From positions 28,129,345-28,193,344 of the forward strand of contig OX467089.1 in the NCBI GenBank assembly GCA_950106755.1: a stretch of 64,000 nucleotides of DNA. The letters run 5' to 3'. This DNA comes from Climacium dendroides. Its lineage: Eukaryota > Streptophyta > Bryopsida > Hypnales > Climaciaceae. Below are positions 37,841-48,700 of this stretch, piece by piece (the first letter of the stretch is position 1; each line of letters starts with the position of its first letter). The notes under the pieces were generated by a model. That model did not search any database. It was not told the DNA's origin and saw only the letters and a program-made list of their open reading frames with translations. The position numbers and the translations under genes are program-made.

Positions 37841-38299
37841 CATTTGATGAATCCTATGAGTGTCAAAGAATGTAAAGCAAAATATTTAACCTTCCATGTT
37901 TGATATTGTAGATGCAATTAGCATCATTTGCCTAGTGCATCCATTCTTTGACAAACCTTTGTTGTCCACAAATGTTATTAATAATTGCAAACATCTTTCT
38001 CTTGTAAATGTAATTTTATTACATTTTTTTAGTGAAAATTTTGCCAAATAAATTTTAAACTATGTTGACATCTTTTAAGAATGAAGTAGACTATGTTCCC
38101 ATCCATTTTACAATTTGTTATACATGTTGTGGTCACTATAAAAGTCTATATAAGAAACACCCAAAAATCCATAATCAGCCCTGCACCTATACCTTGAAAC
38201 ATCCATCCAATTCATCCAAGCCCTTTTTTGGGTCTTCCTTGGGAGCACCTGCCCTTCCCTGCCTTTTTTGGCTTAGGGCAGCGTCTACCCGCAGTCAGC

Positions 38300-38588
38300 A
38301 GTGACTGGATCGACGTCTGACACAGTGAAAACAAACGCAGTTGTTGACATGGACTTAACTTGTTGTTGTAGATGTCCGGAAAAATTTTGTCATGTTTTTT
38401 TCAACATCACCCAAAATAGGCATGTTTTTCGTGACGTGAACGTGTTTTTCTAAAAACGTAGCCTGTCTTCTCCGACATTGCACAAAATTCAGACTCCACT
38501 GGTTGTCAATCAAGTGACGTAGTGATGTCTAAAAAAACAACTGCACGTTTTTGGAAAACAACCCCCAAAACGCAGTTTTCTTATAGTG
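38300..38588. repeat. Right subterminal region and inverted repeat of the CACTA transposon
   Basis: Contains GACGTCTGAC, GTGACGTGAAC and AAGTGACGTAGTGATGTC motifs like the left end, and closes with GTTTTCTTATAGTG. Confidence 0.75.
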
Positions 38589-38591
38589 CCT

Positions 38592-38931
38592 TGTCCGGCG
38601 CCTCCCGGAACTTGTAGACGGCCCGCCAAGTGTTCACCGTCCACTGGTCTGGTTTCGCCTGAATGGTGGTATCCAAGATACCAATTTCCGGACGAAGTAT
38701 GTCCGAAACCAGGCTCTCTTCTCGGATTCCCCACGGCACTTCTAGGAGTCCGTCACACCCCATGTTGCGGAGATGCTCCCGTAGGCGCGCTAGCCGGTCC
38801 TCCTCCGTCGGAACCTCTGGAACCACCTTCATCACCGGGATGGTCTTTGGTCGAGGTATAGGTGCCGGTGCCTCGTCCTCTGAATCCTCAGGCAAGTCCT
38901 TCAACTTCCGCCGGCTTGCCTTAGAAGCCAT
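38592..38931 (-). pseudogene. Gag-like protein, N-terminal part (copy J)
   Basis: Starts at ATG 38931 (MASKASRRKLKDLPED). It has the family's NMGCDGLLEVPWGIREE and WTVNTWRAVYKFREA segments and is then cut by the CACTA transposon after EAPDK. The coding continues at 27142 in the same frame. Confidence 0.75.
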
Positions 38932-39422
38932 TGTACTCACGATCAATCCTCACACAATCTCTCCCTAAATCTCTGCTCACAACTATCACTCCGGTAACCC
39001 TTGCACGATCGCAACTCACACAGTCCCTCAGTCTACCGGAATTCTAACGAAGCGAAGAAAACAGAATACACCGGCGGAAGAACAAAAGAAAGAGGATAAG
39101 TGTGCCCGCGGCCGGCTACAATCCCCCTCTTATACGGACCCGATGTACGGGACAGGATTTGGCGGCAAAACCCTATCCCTAGTACGGATCCGGTTTCCGA
39201 TTTAGGGCCGGCGCCGTCATCCGATATCCAGAACTTTCTAGGGTTCCGGATTTTAGGTTTTTAGCCCTAATGAAATTTTTCCGGATCCGGAAATCCGGTT
39301 TTCCTAATTTGCCTTAACTTCCTAGGAGAACTCAAAAACTTTCCTTCTGAAGGAGACAATTTTTGAATTTTTTCGTCCTATGCTAGTATTATGGGTCTAG
39401 CATGTGGGATCGCATTCCCACA
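38932..39422 (-). other. 5' leader of element J
   Basis: About 490 bases between the element's 5' terminus and its ATG. CCGGAT/CCGGAA-rich, no open frame. The first 20 bases form a short inverted repeat (GTGGGATCGCATTCCCAC at 39404-39421). Confidence 0.4.
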
Positions 39423-39427
39423 GAAAC

Positions 39428-40033
39428 ATCGGAGGAGGTGAAGGCCGCAGCTGAAGAGAAGACGAGATCTAGACTGGAACCGTCCGAGAAGAAGAACGTG
39501 CCCAAATCAGGGCTGAGCAACAAGTTTATCGACCTAAGTGAATTATCTCCAGTTTCTCCAACTCCTCCTGCAAAGACAGAAAAGGTATTTCCTTCCACCC
39601 TACTCAACTTAGCTTTGGGAAGCGAAACTGGGTCAATGGAGGAAAGGAAGACCGGATCACAAGGGCAAGGATCCGAGAAGGGTAGAACGATTGAGGAAAC
39701 CACTCCTCAGAGTGCTAGGGCCAATGTTCCGCCCACACCAACTACGCAGAAGAAGAAGGTTAGCCTCCAATTATGTCAGCACAGAAGAAGAGGACGATTC
39801 TAGAGGACAATGACGAGGAGGAGGAAGAAGAAGAAGAAGAGAACGAGGATGAAGAATCCGGTACTGAGGAAGACTCGGAGCCGTATTCTGACCCGGATCA
39901 AGCACTGGCAGAGACTCGGGCAACTAAGGCTGCAGCATCTAAAAAGAAGAAGCTTGCTGCTCGGGGTAAGGTACGCTAGGGACAGAAGATCGGAACCGGA
40001 AAGAAGCCGGCCGCGAAGAAATTAAAAACTTAG
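39428..40033 (+). pseudogene. Gag-like protein, C-terminal part (copy K/I)
   Basis: Continues in frame from 24287: TSEEVKAAAEEK, ELSPVSPTPPAKTEKVF, then a frame change near 39775 to SAQKKRTILEDNDEEEEE, SEPYSDPDQALA and a Lys/Ala-rich basic end. SEPYSDPDQ is shared with copy B (57428-59318). A TAG at 39977 precedes the last 18 codons, which end at TAG 40031. Confidence 0.7.
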
Positions 40034-41129
40034 AAAGTTATGTAGGGTAAATTTCTGAGGATAGGGTGGTGAAAATCTGAAGTTTTGGGATAGTTGTATA
40101 TAATTAGGAAGTTTACTTTTTGAGTGACACGGACACTAGCAGTTGGAAAGTGACCGGGTCCGTAATTATAGAATCTGAGATCCACTTTTAGTAGAAGTAG
40201 TGGGAGTTTGAGTGAAAGTCAACAGGGCTAGAAATTAGTAAGGGAATGAAACGTGTTGGGCCCTAATTGGTTGGAGCGTTACTTTTAGGTTAGGATTTTG
40301 AGGGAGTAGTTTAGTATTTAAATCCGGGACTTCTTTGGTCCCGATGTGCATCTTTATCTTACCTTCTTATATTCATGAGTACGTGGGAGTTCGCTCTTGG
40401 CGTGATTGAAACAAATCATAGTTGTGTGTACTTGACACTTGTCCGTGTTTTGGAAGTCCAAGCTGGAAAGTGAGTGTAAGTGGATATAAGGTGTACCCGG
40501 ATACTAAGTTTATCCAGTCCAGTATTGAATTAGTGCGTGTGGATGGAGGCAGAAGGGATCTCTAGTGTGGACTAGGAATGGACTCGGAAGGGAGTACGGA
40601 TTGAGGACCTCTCTTCGAAAAGAGTAAGGGTTAGCATGCCTCCGCAACGTTCGTTTCCCCTCTCTTCCCCGCTAGTTCAGACCAGATTTAGGACTAACTC
40701 AGTAGGCTGTCGTTGTAGCATTGGTTAGGAGGAATTAGACCGGCTTGCGTGATCTGCTGGACACGACTGCGTTTCCTTTCCAATTGTGAGGACGGTCTGT
40801 TTTCTCATTTGTAGGATTTGAAAGTTTATTTTTGAAAGTTTGATCACATAGTGAAACTTTTGACACTTTAAAATCGGAGGGTAGGAATTAAGCTTCCTTC
40901 CTAAATCCCAATTAAGCAGATCCCTCATCGAGAGGTTAAAATCCACATGGTTACAAGTAGAGATCTAGACCGGATGTGAATACTAGAGGTTAAAGTTAGA
41001 TCTGTCAAAACGCAGATTCCGGTTAAGGTCTGAAAAACGTAAATATATGTAACTACCAAAGATATGTGAATAGAAGTGTTGGGAGAGTTACAAGGTAGTG
41101 TAAAGCCGTGGGGTAGTAAACTAACCAGT
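40034..41129 (+). other. 3' non-coding part of element K/I, first section
   Basis: No gene seen. Interrupted by the solo LTR at 41130 and resumed at 42780-43127, where it carries the conserved TTCGTGGGAACGAT block near 43040. Confidence 0.4.
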
Positions 41130-42779
41130 TGTCGTACGCGTAGTTAGCCGTAAGTATCCTTACAACGACAAATGGTTGCAAGATGACACGAATTATCGTT
41201 CCAGGGAACTTCTAGTAAGATATCGATTGAGTTAGAAGCATCCGGATTGGGATTACTTACTTAATCCCCCTTCTTTCACTTCCCTACTTTATTTCGGAAA
41301 CTTAGTACATTCCGGATTCCGTTCCGGATCCGGATACCTCCGGAACTGAGTTCCATCTCTCTTCCGTCACTAGTTTTTGTTGCCTCTGTTTTACCCTCAA
41401 AGGGTCCGCCCTTGATCTAGAAAGGGGTGGGGACTCACCACTTGTACAATTATCCTCTCTATATTCTAAATCTACTAAACAACATACCCAAGACAACACC
41501 GCTGTAGGAGGAGGGAGGAGTATTCTTTCACAGTTTCTGGATTGGCTGATCCGGAATCAGGTCACACAAAGAAATTCTCACACCTCTCTTTATTACAACG
41601 ACGGATCTGAACTCATAGACCCAAAGGAATAGAGTCTTAAGGGGAAGACAATGTACCAAGGGGAGGTTGGTAGACTTTCCGGAGTAGCAGGAGTTCCTTT
41701 CCTTTGGCGGTTGCTTATCTCCGCACAGAACCCTCCTGGTTTTGGACTCGCAGGGCCCTCTACCTTCTTATCCGGATTGCCGTTCCGGCAATTTAAAGGC
41801 ACGTCACGCTTACACTCCCTTACTCAGTCCGCATTCCTCCTACTCAACTCAACACCAAAAGATCAGTAGCCCAAGATTTGGATTCCTCCTCTCCCTCCCT
41901 TCTCTTTCTCCAGTACAAGGTTACACACACATGCATACACTCAGCCAAAAGACCTTGTCTAAGCAAAAGTGCAGCTAGAGGTATCCTAGCTGACTTAGAT
42001 TAAGAAAAGAGAATTGTAATACATACATGAAAGAACTAAAACGGAATGGAGTAGAATGGAATGGCAGACAACTAACTTGCCTGCCCTTAAAATACTAACA
42101 CAAAAACCCAAAGTCAACTCCTAAAAGCCTAAAAAGGAAACCCGGAAATCCAAGTAACCAATCCCTGAACCTCCTGGGATATCCGGAAAGGCTAGCATCA
42201 GATCCTATAAATCCGGAAATCCCTAAAATTCGGATCTTCCTAAATTTCTGGATCTTCCTAAATTTCCGGATCTTCCTAAATTTCCGGAACATTCTAAATT
42301 TCCAGAAATCCCTAAAATTCTGGATCCATTCCGGAATTGTCCATTCCGGATCTGCCCGTTCCAGATCCGCCCTTCCGTTTCTAGCCGGAGTCGTCTTCGT
42401 TGCCGCTTGGTATGAAGCTTCTGTTCCAAATCATTTTCCGGATTCCGAATCTTCATCCGGATCCTAGACATTTCCGGATTCCGGATCCGTTAGTTCGGAA
42501 TAGTTCCGGATTGATTCCGGATCTAGTTCCGATACTACAAAAAGTCTTTGAAAATACTTTTTGGACAACTCTCCAGGCTCCGGTTTCCGGTTAGGACGGA
42601 AAGTGCAAACTTCCTCCTTAACCATTTTACCGCAATTAAGAGCCTCTACAGTTGTTAATCCATAATTCTAGTAATTTCTCTATTTCTACCCCACAAAATA
42701 CAGAAAATGTACTATGAATGGATTTCTTACTTCAAATTCTATTTGAAATAAATAAAATCTATTTTCTTCGCTTCTGACA
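41130..42779 (-). mobile_element. Solo LTR-like insertion inside element K/I
   Basis: Begins TGTCGTACGCG and ends CTTCTGACA, about 1650 bp, and aligns along its length with 46888-48480. The flanks CCAGT and TCAAT differ by two transitions of the C-to-T/G-to-A kind, so they may be a decayed 5-bp duplication. No ORF of note. Many ATTTCCGGATCTTCCTAA-like short repeats at 42220-42320. Confidence 0.6.
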
Positions 42780-43132
42780 TCAATTAGAAAGTCTGTGTGA
42801 TAAACAAGTAGGTGTTAAACCGGATTAGGTCCGGTCAGTGTTATTAGACCAGGAAGATCCGGTCTAATGTGTAATAGTAATTGTTGGATCGGAGGGATCC
42901 GGTCGTGTTTGTCCAAGGAAACAAGGAGGCCAAGTGGAAGTTCCGGTCTATTGTTTTGCTTGGGGTTTTGTGTGTGTGTGTTTCGTGACCATCACTCTAC
43001 CATTTTCCGGTAATTGTGAACCTAGGAAATTCGATCTTCGTGGGAACGATACTCAAGTCACTTTAAGGCCTCTTTTAAGAAATATTGAGCCTTAGAGAAG
43101 GATTTTTGCTTTCCTGTGCTACGACAACTGGA

Positions 43133-44443
43133 AAGGCCATTTTGTCATATGGACTTTCTGGGGAGGAAGCGGAAGATCCGGTCGAGTCGGAACCGGAAGA
43201 ACTCCCCGAGGAACACTTGACCGATCCAAGGAACAAGAAGAGGAAGTCAACCGATCCGGGGTCGCGATCCAAGCCACCGGCGATGGAGAGAGGGGAGTCA
43301 AGTAAAGGTCCGAAAGTAGAGACCGAATCAGCATTTTTCAATGCTGGGTTCGAATGGATACACGAGGCTAAAGTACTCCACGACAGTCTGGCGGATCTGG
43401 TGATAGACACAGCGGAAGTTTTGAAGGTGGAACTAGATTAGATTGTGAAAGCCGTCAAGCAACTGCCCAAGCCGGAAGATCTAAAGTGAAGGGAGGATTG
43501 GATTCAAGAGTTGGAGGTGGAACGGAATCAACTCCAGGACCGACTGAATTGGGCAGAAGGGGAGATGGCAGCTTCAAAGGAGAAAGAGAAGGAGGCTCTC
43601 GCTCTTGTCAAGAACCTATCCGAAGCAATCAACATCAAGGCCGACGTCATCATGAAAGCGGCTTTGTTTGACTCAAAGATGATATCGGAAGGCCACATCA
43701 CCGGGACCAAGATAGTGACCATCCTTGTGGACTTCACTGCCAAGACAGAGCGGGTTTTGGGAGAGCTCCGGCAGCTACTGGCGGCCATCGATCCGAATCA
43801 GGTGATGGATTTCTCAACCTTTCCGGAACTTCCTTTTATCTCGGGTACTCCAGGGAGACCGGTAGCGGACCGTGCAACTCGAATGGAGGGATTGAGAGGG
43901 ATACTCACGCCAACTAAGCCTACCTCCAACAAGATGCGGATGACGGAGCTAAATTTGAGGCCAGCTTCGGAACCGGAACCTGAGTCCAATGTGAAATCGG
44001 TTCTGGTACCACCCAAAGTCTTGACTCCGGAAATTCCCAAGTCGCAAACGGTGCCGAACCTTATGAGGGGGACATTCAAAGTTCTAGGACGGTAAGTTAG
44101 AGGAGACCTCATCAACCGGATCGGTGGAATGACCAATCTGGCCCGGACGAATCCGGAAGGGTTCTCGCATATACAAGAGACTACTCCGGAAAAGAGAAGC
44201 GAACCCCCAACACTGGAGGAGACACCGCTAGAAAAGGAGAAGGAAGTTCAAGTCATTGAAGATTAAAAGGAAGAGAGTGCGCACTCCACTTCCGGAACTG
44301 AGGGGGACAACGATCTGTCTCCCGCAACGCGCCATATCCAGACTCGAGCAACAACGAAAACGACTCCAACCAGAAGTATGAAGTGGACGCCAACTAGTCA
44401 AGCAAGCAGCCGCTTGAAGAAGGGACGGAAGCCAAAACATTAG
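43133..44443 (+). pseudogene. Gag-like protein, C-terminal part (copy L/D)
   Basis: Resumes the L/D frame with GKAILSYGLSGEEAEDPVES, nearly identical to the intact copy at 61679-63628, through the coiled coil, AALFDSKMISEGHITGTK and the basic end (GRKPKH, TAG 44441). Stops relative to the intact copy: TAG at 43439 (Gln there), TGA at 43487 (Lys there), TAA at 44092 (Gln there) and TAA near 44263 (Ser there). Confidence 0.8.
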
Positions 44444-45614
44444 AATTCGTAGGAAGAATAGTATTGGATCCGAAACGAGTTTCCAAGCGTGGGCCCAGGT
44501 TTCGGAATCATAGACATGTAGTTCGGAAAGATCCGGCAATCTCGGGACTACAGTAACTAGCCTTTCCGGATATTTCGGGGGTTTAGTGATTGATGGGCTG
44601 GATTTCCGGGTTTTTCCTGTCAGACTTTTAGGAGTTGACTTTGGGTTTTTTAGTTAGTATTTTAATGACAGGCAAATTAGTTGTCTGGATTCCATTCTAA
44701 TTCCACTTTAGTGCTTTCACGTATGTTATTTCAGTTTTCCTTCTTAATCTAAGTCAGTTGGGGTACTACTGGTTACACTTTGCTTATATGGTTTTGGCTA
44801 GTGTATGTGTTTGTGTGGTATCTTTGGACTGGAGTAAGAGAAAGAAGGGAGAGGAGGAATCCGGATCTTGAGCTATGGATCTCTTGGGTGTTGAGCTAAT
44901 CAGGAGAGGATGCAGGCTGAGTAAGGGAGTGAAAGCGTTATATACCCTTAATTCGCTGGAACGGCGATCCGAGTAAGAGAGATAGAGGTCCTTGCGAGTC
45001 CGGAACTAGGAGGGTTTTGTGCGGAGATAAGCGACCACTAGAGGAAAGGAACTTCCACTACTCCGGAAGGTCTACCAACCTCCCCCTTGGTACGTATCTT
45101 CTCCTTGAAAATCTACTCCCTTGAATCTATAAGCTCGGATCCGTCGTTGTAGTAAGAGGTGTGAGAAATTCTTTGCGTAACCTGTTTCTGGAATCGGCCA
45201 ATCCGGAAGCTGTGAGAGAATACTCCTCCCTCCCCCTACAACTACGTTGTCTAGGGTGTGTTGTTTAGTAGATTTAGAGTACAGAAAGGATAGTTATACA
45301 AGTGGTGAGTTCCCACCCCTTTCTAGATCAAGGGCGGACCCTCTGAGGGTAAAATAGAGGCAACAAAAACCAGTAACGGAAGAGAGACGGAACTAGGTTC
45401 CGAAGGGGGTCCGGATCCGGAACAATATCCAGAAAGTACTAAGTTTCCGGAGCGAGGTGAGGAAGTAATAAGAAGGGAATTAAGGGTGTAGTCACGATCC
45501 GGATACTTCTAATTCAACCGATATCATACTAGAGTTCCATGGAACGATAATTCGTGTCATCTTGCAACAATTTGTCGTTGTAAAGATACTTACAGCGATC
45601 TACGCATATGACAT
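44444..45614 (+). other. 3' LTR-like part of element L/D
   Basis: Non-coding, homologous to 63629-64000 and, in reverse complement, to the solo LTRs at 41130-42779 and 46888-48480. Ends GCATATGACA. Confidence 0.55.
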
Positions 45615-45728
45615 GGGCCATCGCATAGCTCATATATTTGTGATCAAGCATCCTACTTCATTGGTTTTCCCCAATGCAAATAGTTCTGAAATTTGTATGG
45701 CTCTTGGTCAAGTGGAAGGTTCCATCGA

Positions 45729-48700
45729 TTATATTCGTGCCCCATAGGCATACGGTGCAAAAATCCCTAGCATTTCATACAACCTTGGACTCAGAGGAAT
45801 ACGGCACTCAGGACAACAACGTTGAAATTCCACTGATCTTTGAATGCAAAACACATAGAATGTATAGCGACACTGTCCCAATGCTATAGCTCCTTCGGGC
45901 CCAAAACAACCTTGGCAAAGAGAACAATGACCCTCCAAGATGGGAGTATTTGGAAAACTTCCTGGCACAAGCTCCTTCTCGTGTTGTTGGAAGTGAGCTG
46001 ACAACGTGCCATAAAGGACCCATCCTTCCTCTGCTTCCAAAGCCCAATCAATGTTCTCCGTATCATAGGTCTTTCCGTGGTTTAGCCGCTCATACATCCT
46101 ATCCATGTTCCCCCAAACCGTAAGTTTTAAATCAGGGTCCTTTCTTTCCTCCTCCAACTTCTCCACAAAACGCTCATTAAAACTCTTGACATTCTTGTAT
46201 GTTGTGTCCGATTGCAATGCATACCTCAAGAGCCCGTTCATGAGTCCGGATGATACAGAGGAATGATCTTGTAGTTGCCGCACCCACACCATCCACCGTA
46301 AATCTGTATTTTCCATTGGAAGGATTTCACTTAGTACCCCTACTTGCATCATTCGTTTAATTGTTGATTCAGCCTCATTCTTTCCTCGAACTGCCAAGTC
46401 CAATTGATGCCTTAACTCTTGAACTTCAGGATTTTGTGACTGCATGGAAGCATCTTCAAATGAGGGAAAAACTATGGATTTAAGACTCGAAATGCACTGT
46501 CGGAGTTCTACAGTCCCATCCTCAACTTTGCCCTCATCAAGAGGAAGAGATAGTTGATCGCTCTCTTGTGTTGGTTCACTTGCCTCCAATAGCCCTATTC
46601 CACTAGGCGATTGTTGACCTACCTTCTCGTTTTGTAATGTCCACAATGTTTTGCAATGCTCTTCTAACATCTCTTTGCATGTCTTCAACTCCAACACCAA
46701 CTTCTCATTCATAGCCTTGAGATTCTCATTCGTTCGCTTCAAAGTCTTGTTATCTTTCTTGACACTCTCATAGTCATCACCCAAAGGCTTCGAGTTTGGG
46801 GTCTGCCTCCAATACAACGTGTTGTATTTGCTCTCCAATATCTCATACTTTGCCTTAAAGTCATCATGATATTCTTTGGAGTAACGCTGTCGTACGCGCA
46901 GTTAGCCATAAGTATCCTTACAACGACAAATTGTTGCAAGATGACACGAATTATCGTTCTAGGGAACTCTAGTATGATATTGGTTGAATTAGAAGTATCC
47001 GGATCGTGACTACACTCTTAATCCCCTTCTTGTTACTTCTTCACCTCGTTCCGGAAACTTAGTACTTTTCCGGATTCCGTTCTGGATCCGGATCACTTCC
47101 GGAACCTATTTCCGTCTCTCCTCTGTTATTGGTTTTTGTTGCCTCTCTTTTACCCTCAGAGGGTCCACCCTTGGTCTAGAAAGGAGTGGGGACTCACCAC
47201 TTGTGTAACTAACCTCTCTACACCCAAATCCTAATTAACAATATACCCAAGACAACACAATTGTAGGAGGAGGGAGGAGTATTCTCTCACAGTTTCCGGA
47301 TTGGCTAATCCGGAAACAGGTCACACAAAGAAATTCTCACACCTCTCGTACTACAACGACGGATCTGAACTCATAAACCCAAGGGAGTAGATTTTCAAGG
47401 AGAAGACAACGTACTGAGGTGGAGGTTGGTAGACCTTCCAAAGTAGGGGGAGATTCTTTCCTCTGGCGATCGCTTATCTCCGCACGAAACCTCCCTGGTT
47501 CCGGACTCACAAGGACCTCTACCTCTCTCACCTGGATCGCCGTTCCAGCAATTTAAAGGCACGTAATGCTCACACTCCCTTACTTAGCTTGCATCCCTCT
47601 TGACTAGTTCAACACCCAAGAGATCTGTAGCTCAAGATCCAGATTCCTCCTCTCCCTCTCTTCTCTTTCTCCAGTACAAGGATACAACACAAACGCATAC
47701 ATTTAGCCAAAGACTATGTTTAAGCAAAGTGCAGCTAGAGGCACCGTGGCTGACTTAGATTAAGAAAAGAAAATTGAAATACATACGTGAAAGCACTAAG
47801 ATGGAATTGAGATGGAATGGAATGGCAGACAACTAACTTGCCTACCTTTAAAATACTAATTGAAAATCCAAAGTCAACTTTTAAAAGTCTGAAAAGGAAA
47901 CCTGGAAATCCAGACAACCAATCACTGAACACCCCGAGATATCCGAAAGATTAGCATCAGATCCTATAAATTCAGAACTTTCTAAAATTCCAGATCTTCC
48001 TAAATTTCCGGATCCATTTCGGAATTGTCCGTTCCGGATCCGCCCTTTCCCGGATCCGTGCTTTCCGCTTTCAACCGGAGCCGTCTTCGTTGCCGCCTGG
48101 TATGAGGCTTCTGTTCCAAATCATTTTACGGATTTCGGATCCTATCCGGATCTTCATCCGGATCCTAGACATTTCCGGATTCCGGATTCGTTAGTTCGGA
48201 ATAGTTCCGGATTGATTCCGGATCTAGTTCCGATACTACAAAAAGTCTTTGAAAATACTTTTTGGACAACTCTCCAGGCTCCGGTTTCCGGTTAGGACGG
48301 AAAGCGCAAATTTCCTCCTTAACCATTTTACCTCAATTAAGAGCCCCTACAGTTGTTAATCCATAACTCTAGTAATTTCTCTATTTCTACCCCACAGAAT
48401 AAAGAAAATGTACTATGAATGGATTTCTTACTTCAAATTCTATTTGAAATAAATAGAATCTATTTGTTTCGCTTGTGACAAATGCACCTCCTTCAACTCC
48501 AAATTCTGTTGTTCCAAAAAATTTTTATGCTTAAGGTCTTCCAACTTCTCGTCTTGTAGTTTGTTCGCAAACTCGACAAACTTTCTGAAAGCCAAAGCAC
48601 CATGAAGAACGGATGGTGTCATTTTCGTAAATGTATCAGTTATTTGCGCAAAAGTAGGCGTCAATACAGCCACAACTCTACCTGTACATGATAGAGAATA

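Larger units (their letters stand above)
27146..38588 (+). mobile_element. Complete 11.4-kb CACTA/EnSpm transposon
   Basis: The terminal inverted repeats share CACTATAAGAAAAC (27146 on plus, 38588 on minus). They are flanked by the 3-bp duplication CCT at 27143-27145 and 38589-38591, the expected length for CACTA. GACGT-type motifs are dense in the first 400 and last 300 bases (TGACGTGG, GACGTCAG). It carries a TNP2-type transposase on the plus strand and an accessory gene on the minus strand, head to head, and a 292-bp tandem repeat near its right end. Removal with one CCT restores EAPDKVMEKNQE in the host frame. Confidence 0.92.
24288..39422 (-). mobile_element. Third-level gag-like element (J)
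   Basis: In sense (minus) orientation it begins TGTGGGAATGCGATCCC at 39422 and ends CGCTATA at 24288, a decayed form of the family's 3' end. It is flanked by GAAAC at 24283-24287 and 39423-39427. Removing it and one GAAAC joins ...ASKAKE to TSEEVKAAAEEK in one open frame. Without the CACTA transposon inside it, it is about 3.7 kb, in the range of the other members. Confidence 0.8.
22034..43127 (+). mobile_element. Second-level gag-like element (K/I)
   Basis: Starts TGTGGGAGTACGG at 22034 and ends CTGTGCTACGACA at 43127. The flanks are ATCGG (22029-22033) and ACTGG (43128-43132). The uninterrupted relative has ACCGG at this very point, so each flank differs from it by one C-to-T change. After removal of the nested element (24288-39422) and the solo LTR (41130-42779) about 4.3 kb remain, close to element B (4.17 kb), with which it shares the C-terminal protein sequence and the 3' terminus. 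Confidence 0.7.
21090..45614 (+). mobile_element. Outermost gag-like element of the nest (L/D)
   Basis: The proposed borders are 21090 (TCTTAGTTCAG) and 45614 (GCATATGACA), flanked by TGGGC at 21085-21089 and 45615-45619. Subtracting the nested insert (22034-43127 plus one TSD) leaves about 3.43 kb, the same as element A. The gene is on the plus strand, split into 21413-22033 and 43133-44443. The leader 21110-21412 is closely similar to 61395-61678 of the intact copy. The 3' part (44444-45614) is the reverse complement of the solo LTRs at 41130-42779 and 46888-48480. The 5' base TC instead of TG makes the left border less sure than the right. Confidence 0.6.

Noticed and set aside
27146..38588. 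Reading the whole CACTA insert as part of the host gag-like gene's intron
   Set aside because: It has exact CACTA inverted repeats, a 3-bp duplication and its own transposase, and its removal restores the frame to the base.
41130..48480. The two solo LTR-like copies as a pair of LTRs of one element
   Set aside because: They lie in the same orientation, but each has its own flanking 5-bp candidate duplication, they sit in different hosts (element K/I and the RING-like gene), and the sequence between them is not a pol region.
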